A stretch of 26,328 bases of DNA, taken from the NCBI GenBank assembly GCA_002437405.1, contig DJPO01000017.1, positions 44,811 through 71,138 on the forward strand, read 5' to 3'. Positions within the stretch are counted from its first letter, which is position 1. Every line of letters begins with the position of its first letter. The stretch comes from Opitutia bacterium UBA6410. Lineage in GTDB: Bacteria; Verrucomicrobiota; Verrucomicrobiia; Opitutales; Intestinicryptomonadaceae. Under the pieces are notes generated by a model. That model was not told where the DNA came from, did not search any database, and worked only from the letters and a program-made list of their open reading frames with translations. A program made the position numbers and the translations under genes. Positions 13,391 through 20,325 of the stretch are shown here, piece by piece.

Positions 13391-13686
13391 AACGTGTCGG
13401 TGATTTCGATTTCGATGAAGTCCGCGTCGATTCTGCGGGTGCGGGCGACGATTCGCGGCGTGCCCGCAAGCTCGACGATTTCCGACGCCAACGGAAAGCC
13501 GTTTTTGAATGCGGGCGAATCCGCGCGGGCGCGCAGGATTTTGACCGCCGTGTCGCCGTCGGAAAAGTTGCGGGCGGCGTATGCGCCCGACTGTGCGACA
13601 ACCGCAAAATGCACGCCCCGAAAGGCGGCGGGCTGTCCGTGGATTTTCAGCAGGGCGTCGAACGCCGCTTTCAGGTGCTCGCTCAT
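13387..13686 (-). CDS. Head-tail joining protein candidate (99 aa)
   Basis: This is a small protein with an N-terminal helix (MSEHLKAAFDALLKIHGQPA) and a strand-rich remainder (FRGVHFAVVAQSGAY, EIVELAGTPRIVARTRRI, FIEIEITDTL). This is the pattern of lambda gpFII/attachment-type proteins, which seal the connector. It is coupled by ATGA to the terminator-like gene. A palindromic repeat starts 3 bases upstream of its ATG, on the side where its ribosome binding site should be. Confidence 0.6.
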   Translation of the reverse strand: MSEHLKAAFDALLKIHGQPAAFRGVHFAVVAQSGAYAARNFSDGDTAVKILRARADSPAFKNGFPLASEIVELAGTPRIVARTRRIDADFIEIEITDTL

Positions 13687-13688
13687 TT

Positions 13689-13977
13689 GAATGAAGAATT
13701 AAGAATGAAGAATGAAGAATTGGGCGGCGTTGCCGCCTATGCTCTCACTGGTGTTGTCGATTGTTTTATTGTTTGTCATAATGTCTTGAATTATTCGGGG
13801 GTTGTTTGGTGTAAATTTCTTTTGTTCGTAAATTTGAATTTTCTATTCTCGTTGATGTTCTCGCGGCGTTTTCCGATTGCTTTATGATTGGTCATAAAAA
13901 TTTCGGCTTCGCCTGCGAGTGTCGAGGATTGCGAAGCAATCCCAATTCTTAATTCTTCATTCTTCATTCTTCATTCC
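13689..13977. repeat. Palindromic heptamer-arm repeat, copy 4 (long, possibly composite)
   Basis: Heptamer arms lie at both ends. The interior (~230 bases) holds two core-like units: one diverged near 13740-13800 (CTCTCACTGGTG, TTTATTGTTTGTCATAATG) and one good near 13868-13925 (CCGATTGCTTTATGATTGGTCATAAA, TTCGGCTTCGCCTGCGAG). Between them is an AT-rich stretch. GGATTGCGAAGCAATCC precedes the right arm. It separates the 289-aa gene from the head-tail joining gene. Confidence 0.85.
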
Positions 13978-14847
13978 TCATTCCCTCATCGCCTCCAGCA
14001 TTTTTTTTGAAACATAGGTGTCCATATCCGCGACAATCGAGGCGCAGACGCGCTCGAGGGCTGCCGAGCCTACGGGCTTTGTGTAAACGTCGTTGTCGAG
14101 CACGTCGAAGCGCATTATCGCGCTTTGTTTTGTGGTCTCGACCGTTAGCCGCGAAATGTATTTGCCCGCGTTGTTTTTCTGCGCGGCGGTCAAAGCGGCG
14201 TCGGGCGCGGAGGCGGAGCGGTTGAGGTTGCGCAGGCGTTTGAGTTTGCCCAAGATTCCGCCGAAGACGATTTGCGCCGCCGAAAATCCGCGCGCGCGCT
14301 CGCGGTTCAAAAGCTCGTATGCGGCGCGTGCGGCGGGGCGCGTTAGAAGTCTGTATCCGTATTTGCGCGCCTGTGCGGTGAGGGGTTCTGCGGCGGCTTC
14401 GGCTGCCGAGTTGAAGAGTGCGGGGCGCGCCTTTTTGCCCGCCTTTGTGGTCGTCGAAAGTACTTTTTTGCCGTTGGCGGAAAAGTTGACGCGGCGGACT
14501 TGGCGGACTTTGCCGCCTGTAGAGTCGATTGCAAAAAACGCGTACGCCGCGCCGCCCATATTCAGGTACGCTTGTTTCTGCGCCCAGTCGCCGACTTTCA
14601 AGCCGTTGCCCGCCGAAAAGAGTCTGTGGGCTGTCTGTGTGGGTTTGCCCTCTGCGGGGCGCGCGTCGCGCATTTGCTGGTATAGCCCGTCGAAGCCCGC
14701 GCCGCCCGATTTCTGCCCGAAGAAAAGTTGTATGGTTTTGTCCGCGACAACCGCGCCGGGGAGTTTTTGCGAAAATGCCGCGTACTCCGAAATAGCCCTG
14801 TCGAGCTTGCGCAGGTTTTTGATGTTTTTTTGTTCGATGTCGTCCAT
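13978..14847 (-). CDS. Virion morphogenesis protein candidate (289 aa, unknown)
   Basis: The gene begins MDDIEQKNIKNLRKLDRAIS, helical, and continues with a Lys/Ala/Arg-rich body (AGKKARPALFNSAAEAAAEP; ARKYGYRLLTRPAARAAYELL). It ends TYVSKKMLEAMRE. The basic composition and its position just after the major capsid gene fit HK97 gp10-like or other head-tail proteins, but I cannot assign one. An upstream extension of the frame into the heptamer repeat exists and is rejected as repeat-derived. The repeat arm reaches to 6 bases before the ATG, so no normal ribosome binding site is left. The TGA stop abuts another repeat copy. Confidence 0.7.
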   Translation of the reverse strand: MDDIEQKNIKNLRKLDRAISEYAAFSQKLPGAVVADKTIQLFFGQKSGGAGFDGLYQQMRDARPAEGKPTQTAHRLFSAGNGLKVGDWAQKQAYLNMGGAAYAFFAIDSTGGKVRQVRRVNFSANGKKVLSTTTKAGKKARPALFNSAAEAAAEPLTAQARKYGYRLLTRPAARAAYELLNRERARGFSAAQIVFGGILGKLKRLRNLNRSASAPDAALTAAQKNNAGKYISRLTVETTKQSAIMRFDVLDNDVYTKPVGSAALERVCASIVADMDTYVSKKMLEAMRE

Positions 14848-14853
14848 CTTGCA

Positions 14854-15106
14854 GAATGAAGAATTAAGAATGAAGAATGAAGAAAACAAGCAAAGCGCGT
14901 TTGAGTGTTGCGCAAGCAACACCCCCGAAGGGGCGAGACGGTTTGCGAATGCAAACGCGAGTCAATTGGGCGGCTTTGCCGCCTATGCACCCGCAGGAGA
15001 AGCCGAAAGTTTTATGATGGGTCATAAAGCATTCGGATTCACCTGCGAGAGTCGAGGATTGCGAAGCAATCCCAATTCTTAATTCTTCATTCTTCATTCT
15101 TAATTT
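14854..15106. repeat. Palindromic heptamer-arm repeat, copy 5
   Basis: Heptamer arms run from 14854 and end about 15106. The core is well kept: CACCCGCAGGAGAAGCCGAAAG, TTTATGATGGGTCATAAA, GCATTCGGATTCACCTGCGAG, then GGATTGCGAAGCAATCC. An extra ~60-base GC-rich insert (GCAAACGCGAGTC and flanks) sits in the left half. Confidence 0.9.
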
Positions 15107-15211
15107 TTTCGGAGAGAGTCGGGACGTTTGCGGGAAACGGACAAAACCCGCAAACGCCCCAACCAAGTTGATAATAAGAGAAGTCCGTTTTTTTTAGGGG
15201 GAGAATATGTG
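15107..15211. other. Intergenic stretch with two competing stems
   Basis: CGTTTGCGGG pairs perfectly with CCCGCAAACG (10 bp). AAACGGAC, which lies in the loop of that hairpin, pairs perfectly with GTCCGTTT about 40 bases further on (8 bp). The two stems cannot both form. It lies between two repeat copies, downstream of the major capsid gene. No ORF is seen in it. Confidence 0.6.
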
Positions 15212-15384
15212 GAATGAAGAATTAAGAATTAAGAATGAAGAATTGGGCGGCTTTGCCGCCTATGCTCTCACTGGTGTTTCCGATTGCTCTATGATGAGTC
15301 ATAAAACTTTCGGCTTCACCTGTGAGAGTCGAGGATTGCGAAGCAATCCCAATTCTTAATTCTTCATTCTTCATTCTTCATTCC
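15212..15384. repeat. Palindromic heptamer-arm repeat, copy 6
   Basis: Heptamer arms lie at both ends. The core has CTCTCACTGGTGTTTCCGATTG, CTATGATGAGTCATAAA, TTTCGGCTTCACCTGTGAGAG and GGATTGCGAAGCAATCC. It starts 15 bases beyond the stop of the major capsid gene. Confidence 0.9.
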
Positions 15385-15399
15385 GCCGATTCGTTTTAT

Positions 15400-16329
15400 T
15401 TATTCAGAATCGGCGATTGCGTCGGTGATGAAGATTTCCACGCCGAGGAAGTCTGCGGGCTTTGCCGCCGCGTAGTCCGTCTTGAGCGATACCTCCGAGC
15501 TGCCGCTCTTGAGCGCCGCAACCTTTGCGCGCGACTTATGGAGCATTTCCGCAGCCTTGCGCGTCATATAGATTGCGTTCGGCGGAAGCGATGTCGGGAA
15601 CTTGTAGAACATTTCCGCGAGCATTTCGTCCGTGAGCGAGTGCGAAGCGTCGATTCCCGAAATGCGTCCGACCGACTGCGCGTGCCCGATTTGCAAGCCG
15701 TACCAACCCTGCATATTCGCGACATACGCGCGCAGGAGTTTCGACGGGTCGTTGGGGTCGGGGATTGTCGCGAGTTCGGGCTTGCCGACTTTAAGCGGCG
15801 AGTCGTTGCCCGCGACAAAACGTACGCCCTTGCGTCCGCGGTGGACGAACCAAACCGAAGTGCCGTCCGAGCCGCCCGCGTCGAGCGTCATCTTGTCTTC
15901 GAGCGCGTCGATGTAGCCGGGGAAGCCCGCCGCGTCGTTTGCCGCGCCGTAGTAGACCTGCTTTGCCAGATACTGCAAAGAGCCCTCGAGCAGCGCAGCG
16001 CCCTCTTCGGCGAGTGCGTCGTAGGAGCCGTCAAGCCCCTTTATCGTTGCGGCGTCGACGGTGATAAGCCCCTCGAAGATGTGGCACTTCCATTCGACTT
16101 CGGTCGTTTCCGACAGGCTCGTGCGCGTGCCCTCGTTGAGGCGGCGGAACGAGCCGTGCGGCACGGACAGGCGCTTGAGCGTCTTGTAGTCCGTCCCGCT
16201 GATTAGCTTCATCGGCAGCGAGCCGAACTCGGGTATGTCTTTTATCGCCTCGTCGATGATTCCCGTCTCAATGTCGTTGTGGCGGTACTTGGCGAGGTCG
16301 AGCATTGTGATAAACTTCTTGTCTGCCAT
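15400..16329 (-). CDS. Major capsid protein (HK97-like fold)
   Basis: This 309-residue protein begins MADKKFITMLDLAKYRHND. The body matches small HK97-fold major capsid proteins: an N-terminal helical arm (NDIETGIIDEAIKDIPEFGSL), an E-loop-like segment with charged residues (FRRLNEGTRTSLSETTEVEWK), a spine helix with GAALLEGSLQYLAKQVYYG, and a P-domain with LRAYVANMQGWYGLQIGH, MTRKAAEMLHKSR and a strand-rich end (FLGVEIFITDAI). It follows the protease/scaffold and decoration genes, the standard order. It is coupled to the upstream decoration gene by a 3-base gap. The repeat beginning 15 bases after its stop, with the hairpins behind it, may define a transcript end that sets capsid protein level. 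Confidence 0.85.
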   Translation of the reverse strand: MADKKFITMLDLAKYRHNDIETGIIDEAIKDIPEFGSLPMKLISGTDYKTLKRLSVPHGSFRRLNEGTRTSLSETTEVEWKCHIFEGLITVDAATIKGLDGSYDALAEEGAALLEGSLQYLAKQVYYGAANDAAGFPGYIDALEDKMTLDAGGSDGTSVWFVHRGRKGVRFVAGNDSPLKVGKPELATIPDPNDPSKLLRAYVANMQGWYGLQIGHAQSVGRISGIDASHSLTDEMLAEMFYKFPTSLPPNAIYMTRKAAEMLHKSRAKVAALKSGSSEVSLKTDYAAAKPADFLGVEIFITDAIADSE

Positions 16330-16332
16330 AGG

Positions 16333-16740
16333 TTAAAACTTTGCGCTGAGGGTTATTTTGGAAGCCGTGTTGTTGCCGCCGTCCGCAGCGGTCGCAACAT
16401 AGGCGCGGACGTACCGCTTGGCGTTCGACGGGATAGCGAGGCGCAATTCGCCAGCCTTGCCGCCGCCCGACGCCTCGCCCGTGATTGTGAGGGCGGGTGC
16501 CCACGCAGCGTCCACGAAAGTCGCGTTGTCCGCAGACTCCTGAATTTTCGCCGAGACAGTCTTGGTGCTTGCCAGATTGGCGAGCGCGGGGACTGACAGG
16601 AGCAGTTCGCAGTTGCCCGCCCCGCTTTCGAGGTCGAGGGCGGCGGTTTGTCCGTTCGCGGCGGCGGCGGGAATCGCGAGGGAGACTTCCAGCGCGGCGT
16701 CGGAGCGGTTGAACGTTTTGTTTGTGGTTTTCTTTGCCAT
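16333..16740 (-). CDS. Capsid decoration (cement) protein candidate
   Basis: This 135-residue protein begins MAKKTTNKTFNRSDAALEVS. It carries NCELLLSVPALANLASTKTV, then KIQESADNATFVDAAW, and a strand-rich end with RYVRAYVATAADGGNNTASK. This pattern (LDLG-type strand, CELLLSVPAL, S-DN-F, YVR) is seen in Bbp16-like capsid cement proteins that trimerise on the outer shell. AAGGAG precedes the ATG. The gene lies between scaffold/protease and major capsid, the usual site for decoration proteins. Confidence 0.7.
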   Translation of the reverse strand: MAKKTTNKTFNRSDAALEVSLAIPAAAANGQTAALDLESGAGNCELLLSVPALANLASTKTVSAKIQESADNATFVDAAWAPALTITGEASGGGKAGELRLAIPSNAKRYVRAYVATAADGGNNTASKITLSAKF

Positions 16741-16753
16741 AAGTTTTTTCTCC

Positions 16754-17218
16754 TTATTCCATTATCTTTTTGAAGCCTGCCGCCGCCTGCGCGATACCGT
16801 CAACGGGCGTCGAAGCCGACGCTGCGGCGGTCGTGCCGTTGGGCTGGGTGGCGATGGGTGCGCCCGACGCGCTGATTCGCTCGGGGTAGGTCGCGAAGAG
16901 TGCCGCGCCGTCGTCGTCCGATTTGAGGGCGGCGGTTATCAGCGTTTCGCGGCTTTCGGCGCGGAGTCTGCCCGCCGAAATAAGGGCGTCGACTTTGCCC
17001 TCGATTCCCGCCCTGCGCGCGGCGGCTGCCGTCTTGCGGGCTGCCTCGGCGGCGTCCTGTGCGTCCTTTTCCTTTTGCTCGAGCTCGGCGATTTTAGCCT
17101 TTAGGCTCTCGTTCTCCTTTTTGAGGTTTTCGGTTTCGTTGTTCTGGGGTGCGGGCGGGTTGTCGCCGTTGCCTCCGTTTGCGGGCTTGTTGTCCGCGTT
17201 GTCGTTGTTGTCTGCCAT
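16754..17218 (-). CDS. Nested in-frame scaffold protein (gpZ-like)
   Basis: In frame within the protease gene, ATG at 17218 (MADNNDNADNKPANGGNGD) is preceded by AAAGGA at 9 bases, as good as the ribosome binding sites of other genes here. Translation from it would give a 154-residue protein made only of the linker, coiled coil and Ala-rich tail, i.e. a scaffold. This mirrors Mu gpI/gpZ and lambda C/Nu3. Its use is inferred. Confidence 0.6.
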   Translation of the reverse strand: MADNNDNADNKPANGGNGDNPPAPQNNETENLKKENESLKAKIAELEQKEKDAQDAAEAARKTAAAARRAGIEGKVDALISAGRLRAESRETLITAALKSDDDGAALFATYPERISASGAPIATQPNGTTAAASASTPVDGIAQAAAGFKKIME

Positions 17219-17719
17219 AGGTTGTCCTTTGTTTTGTGTTGCTGAAATTTTTTCAATCGTCTGGAACGCGGGGACGTTGCAAAGCGCGCCGATTGCGCCG
17301 GGGAAGCTCACGCCCGTAGGCTTGCCGTCCTTGTCGATAAGAAATTGCGGCGAAAAATAGTTGTACTCGCGGCACTCGACCGCCGAACGCCCCGCGGGAG
17401 TCCACTCGAGCTCAAGCCGCAAGCCGTCTTTCCAAAAAAACCTGCGCGGGTACGCCGCCGCGCGCTTGCCCTCGTGGTCGAAGTCCAAAAACGGCTTCGA
17501 CGCCTCGCCCGCGTCGAACTGCGCAAAAGCGTCGTCAAGGCTCTTTTGCATAATCTCGGCGACGGAGGAGTCTATCTTGACTGTAAGCTCCTGCGGTTTG
17601 CCGTTGACGGAGCATTGGATAGTATGCTCGCCCTCGGGAAAATATTCGATGTCGCGCGGGGCTTCTTTGTAGTCCCAGCAAGCCGCCGCCAGTTTTGCCT
17701 TGATTAGTATGTTTTTCAT
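16754..17719 (-). CDS. Mu gpI-like head maturation protease with C-terminal scaffold
   Basis: This 321-residue protein has an N-terminal protease-like half and a C-terminal scaffold half. Residues 79-91 are DFDHEGKRAAAYP and residues 105-124 are EWTPAGRSAVECREYNYFSP, the hallmarks of the Mu gpI family (HEG...G, EWTP-x-A...EYRYFSP). From about residue 168 the chain becomes a low-complexity, Asn/Gly/Pro-rich linker, then a coiled coil (ENESLKAKIAELEQKEKDAQ) and an Ala/Arg/Thr-rich end. AGGAAAC precedes the ATG. In Mu the protease is autocleaved and the scaffold is also made from an internal start; the same is likely here (next entry). The protease class of lambda (ClpP-like) is replaced by the Mu type, showing mosaic origin. 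Confidence 0.85.
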   Translation of the reverse strand: MKNILIKAKLAAACWDYKEAPRDIEYFPEGEHTIQCSVNGKPQELTVKIDSSVAEIMQKSLDDAFAQFDAGEASKPFLDFDHEGKRAAAYPRRFFWKDGLRLELEWTPAGRSAVECREYNYFSPQFLIDKDGKPTGVSFPGAIGALCNVPAFQTIEKISATQNKGQPMADNNDNADNKPANGGNGDNPPAPQNNETENLKKENESLKAKIAELEQKEKDAQDAAEAARKTAAAARRAGIEGKVDALISAGRLRAESRETLITAALKSDDDGAALFATYPERISASGAPIATQPNGTTAAASASTPVDGIAQAAAGFKKIME

Positions 17720-17894
17720 TGTTTCCTAAAAATCTTTTAAAAATCCCTTGACTTTCCGAAAAAGTTTTCCGATAAAAGAAAATGACAGTTGAAGTTTGCG
17801 ACTCTGCTTACACTTCAAGACTGCGACCGATTGGGAGAGTCCCCCTTTCTTACGTCGTCTAGAAGAGTCCCTCCGAAAGGAGGGGCTCCCTTTT
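17720..17894. other. Intergenic stretch with two hairpins between portal and protease
   Basis: On the + strand AGTCCCTCC, GAAA loop, GGAGGGGCT is a 9-bp hairpin followed by CCCTTTTTT (terminator-like on +). Further left TTGAAGT pairs with ACTTCAA. The stretch is AT-rich apart from the hairpins. A 62-codon frame here is rejected because it runs through the hairpin. The structure might be a processing signal between the portal and head-protease cistrons. Confidence 0.55.
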
Positions 17895-19841
17895 TTATAT
17901 ATTTTCTTCTCCATTTTTTATTTTCTTAAATCTGTTGCGTTTTATCGGGTGCCAAGAATATATTTCGCCCGAGTCATTGCGTCGGGCGACATAGAAAAAT
18001 TCATTCCCGAATTGTTGTATAAAATCCGTTTGAGGGTATCCTTTGCTTGATTTTGATTCCCTAAAAAACCCGTGTTTGATTGTTTTTATTGCAAGGTTGA
18101 TTTGTCTTAATCTCGCATTCGCGTCTTGCGGCAAATGAAGCTTATTGTGTTTTAGGCTGAATTTCCCAAAAAAAGCTTTCTTGCCGTCGGCGGCTTTGAT
18201 TTTTTCTCCGCGTCGGATTATCTTTTTCGCCTCCTGTACAGAAATTGAATTGTGTTTTAGTATAAACGCTTTCTTTCGGGTTTTCGGATTCGGGCTTTTT
18301 TTCTTTTTACCCGTGCCGTCCGAGCCTCCGAATTGCCCGTTGGGGCGGCGGAGTTGTTTGCCCGAAATTAGGGACGCCGTAGTTTGCGGGATTTCCGTGT
18401 TGCCTTTTCCGCCCGCAAAAACGGCGCTTTTTAAATTGATTGAAAGAGCTTCGGCGGGTATCGACAGACGGGCGCATTCATCGAGCATATAGCGGACTTC
18501 CTCCGCCTTTTGTGTGATTTCGCGGCGGTAGTCCTTGCCGCGCGCCGAGTAGTGTTCTTCAAGCGTCATCAGCCCGTTTTTCACGTCCTCGCGCTCGTTC
18601 TGCGCTTCGCGCCCCGCGTCTACCGTGATTTTCGGGGGACGACGCCATTTTGTCTTGTGCCAGTCGGGCACGGCGGGGATTTTCCCGCGAATGATACCGT
18701 CTTCGATGACGTATTCGTAAATGAGTTGGAAAGAGTCGATATAGGAGTTTTGCCAGCCCTCGACTATGCGTTGGGCGGTGGCGAGGCAGGCGCGCGTATC
18801 GACGCCGCCGCGCTTTTGCCCCAAGACAATCGAGGGAGTGAGTCCGACGCTAAGGCAAGTTGCGTCTACCAAAAACGAGATAAACCCCTGCCAAGCGGGA
18901 CCGGGGCGGTCGTTGTTTTTGAGTTCGAGCGTTTCGTTTTTGCGGGTGGTGAAAATCATCGAGCCCTCGATTTGCTCGCTGTAGTATTTGGCAAGCTCCG
19001 CGTCGCCGATATTGCTTTGGACGGCGTTTTCGATTTGCTCGCCGAACGGGCGCATCGGCGGCGTCTGGAATTCGTCGTCGCCCTCTTTGGACGCGACGCC
19101 GACGATGGAGGAGTTGTGTTTTACCGCCTGTTTTTCCAGCGCCAGAATGTCGTCGATGTCGTGGATTGTGCGGATTGCCGCGTGTGCAATCGGAACGCCT
19201 CTGTATTGGTTCGGGCGCTTGTCGTACGAAAAGCGGACAAGGTATTGGGCGGGAATTTTGACGGGCGTGCAAATGTCGTCGTCGGTTGGGTGGTACTCGT
19301 AAAAAATCGGGCGTCCGTATTTGTCGAGGACAACGCCCTCGGGTTTGTCGAGGTCGGCGGTCAAGCCGTCCGTGATTCGGTAGCCCTCGATAATCTGGAT
19401 TTTCGGGTTGTGCGCCTCGTCGTAGGTTTTGTAGACAAAAACGTCCCCGTCCATAAAGGCGGAGCGGATTATTATTGACTGCAAATTCAGAAAGTTTTTG
19501 TCGGACGCGAATTCGGGAAGTTCGCAAAATTCGCGCCAGTATTCCGCCGCCGCCGCGTTGAACTCGGAGCTCGAGGAATCGGGGACGACGTGCAAGCCGC
19601 CGCCGATTACATAGCTTGTCATACGCTCGATGAGCGTGCAAAAAAGAGCCTCGTTTTCATAAAAATAGCGCGACTTGGAAATGAGTTTGCGGCGCGTGAG
19701 GGGCGTGAGGTCGCGCGTCGGGGATTGGACGGGCGAAAAGATTACGCTGCGCGCGGAAGTGTCAAGGGCGGCTTCGTAGCGTGCCGCAGCGCGCGGAAAT
19801 ACCGCCGAAAATGCGGCGCGGAAAAGTCCCGAGAGGTTCAT
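17895..19841 (-). CDS. Phage portal protein with extra C-terminal domain
   Basis: From ATG 19841 (ATGA overlap with the upstream gene) the protein has 648 residues. Residues 1 to ~495 are a lambda gpB-like portal: PLTRRKLISKSRYFYENEAL, IRSAFMDGDVFVYKTYDE, RGVPIAHAAIRTIHDIDDIL, FLVDATCLSVGLTPSIVLGQK, RIVEGWQN, TKWRRPPKITVDAGREAQNE, and MTLEEHYSARGKDYRREI. It forms the dodecameric channel for DNA and head-tail joining. After a Gly/Lys linker (~496-525) an additional basic domain of ~120 residues appears, with SVQEAKKIIRRGEKIKAADGK, NARLRQINLAIKTIKHGFFR, and NEFFYVARRNDSGEIYSWHP. This end is clearly more AT-rich than the portal body. The domain recalls PBECR-type phage nucleases that are fused to portal or MuF proteins, but I could not confirm catalytic residues. 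The last residues are Lys/Asn/Glu-rich. Confidence 0.9.
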   Translation of the reverse strand: MNLSGLFRAAFSAVFPRAAARYEAALDTSARSVIFSPVQSPTRDLTPLTRRKLISKSRYFYENEALFCTLIERMTSYVIGGGLHVVPDSSSSEFNAAAAEYWREFCELPEFASDKNFLNLQSIIIRSAFMDGDVFVYKTYDEAHNPKIQIIEGYRITDGLTADLDKPEGVVLDKYGRPIFYEYHPTDDDICTPVKIPAQYLVRFSYDKRPNQYRGVPIAHAAIRTIHDIDDILALEKQAVKHNSSIVGVASKEGDDEFQTPPMRPFGEQIENAVQSNIGDAELAKYYSEQIEGSMIFTTRKNETLELKNNDRPGPAWQGFISFLVDATCLSVGLTPSIVLGQKRGGVDTRACLATAQRIVEGWQNSYIDSFQLIYEYVIEDGIIRGKIPAVPDWHKTKWRRPPKITVDAGREAQNEREDVKNGLMTLEEHYSARGKDYRREITQKAEEVRYMLDECARLSIPAEALSINLKSAVFAGGKGNTEIPQTTASLISGKQLRRPNGQFGGSDGTGKKKKSPNPKTRKKAFILKHNSISVQEAKKIIRRGEKIKAADGKKAFFGKFSLKHNKLHLPQDANARLRQINLAIKTIKHGFFRESKSSKGYPQTDFIQQFGNEFFYVARRNDSGEIYSWHPIKRNRFKKIKNGEENI

Positions 19842-20242
19842 TTCACGAGGCCGCTCCAATCGGCTTTTATGCGGCGCAAGCCGCCCCGCGAAAGGTAGTC
19901 GAGCATTGCGCGGAAAATAAATTCTTCGAGCGCGGATTCTTCGAGGGAAGAGTCGGCGGAGGCTTCGAAGTATTCGTAGATTTCGAGAAGTTCCTCCGCA
20001 AGTTCCGCGCGGGCGGACGGCGGGATTATCCCGCTTGCCGCGTTGACGGCGTATGAAACGCTTGCGCCGTTTGCCGACGTGCCCGCCAAAACTGTCGAGC
20101 TGGTCGAGGATTCGACCGCCTCCGCCCCAGCCGTTTCGAGCGCCGTTTTTAAAGCGACGCCCGCCGCCTTTGCGCCCGAATAAATGCGGCGCAGGTAGAT
20201 TTTTTTAAAAAGGTTGGGGACAGGTGCTGACATCGCCCGCAT
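19838..20242 (-). CDS. Small protein between terminase and portal (head-tail connector candidate)
   Basis: This is a 134-residue product with a basic N-terminus (PNLFKKIYLRRIYSGAKAAG), a Ser/Thr/Ala-rich middle (ESSTSSTVLAGTSANGAS) and an acidic helical end (RAELAEELLEIYEYFEASAD). It ends RRIKADWSGLVK. It overlaps the portal start by ATGA and so is translated with it. Its place between large terminase and portal corresponds to gpW in lambda, a head-tail joining protein; size and helix content allow that, but no motif decides. Two possible starts exist, 20242 and 20233. Confidence 0.65.
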   Translation of the reverse strand: MRAMSAPVPNLFKKIYLRRIYSGAKAAGVALKTALETAGAEAVESSTSSTVLAGTSANGASVSYAVNAASGIIPPSARAELAEELLEIYEYFEASADSSLEESALEEFIFRAMLDYLSRGGLRRIKADWSGLVK

Positions 20243-20325
20243 ATTATCATATTTTAGAGAGGGGGCGAAACGAACTTTGGGAACTTTGGAATAATTGGAC
20301 TCTTTGGAATAAAAATTTTTCGGAA

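Noticed and set aside
12035..13690. Long open frame of 551 codons on the + strand opposite the tail tube and terminator genes
   Set aside because: It is a shadow produced by GC-rich third positions of the - strand genes; Arg/Gly/Cys-rich and lacking any motif, while the - strand genes have starts, overlaps and a logical order.
13978..14922. Longer version of the 289-aa gene starting in the repeat
   Set aside because: The added 25 residues (SSFFILNSSF-type) are the translation of heptamer repeat arms, a common artefact, so the ATG at 14847 is preferred.
3360..15384. Repeats considered as CRISPR array or as insertion sequences
   Set aside because: Copies are scattered by kilobases, are themselves palindromic and contain no spacers, cas genes or transposase frame.
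17726..17914. 62-codon frame between protease and portal genes
   Set aside because: It reads straight through a strong hairpin and is Lys/Arg/Ser low-complexity; no ribosome binding site.
18510..19478. 322-codon + strand open frame opposite the portal gene
   Set aside because: It runs antisense to the well-conserved portal core and has no recognisable domain.
20260..20320. Short direct repeats of CTTTGGAA between large terminase and the 134-aa gene
   Set aside because: Three imperfect copies in a short AT-rich gap; no dyad or spacing that would suggest an operator or origin.
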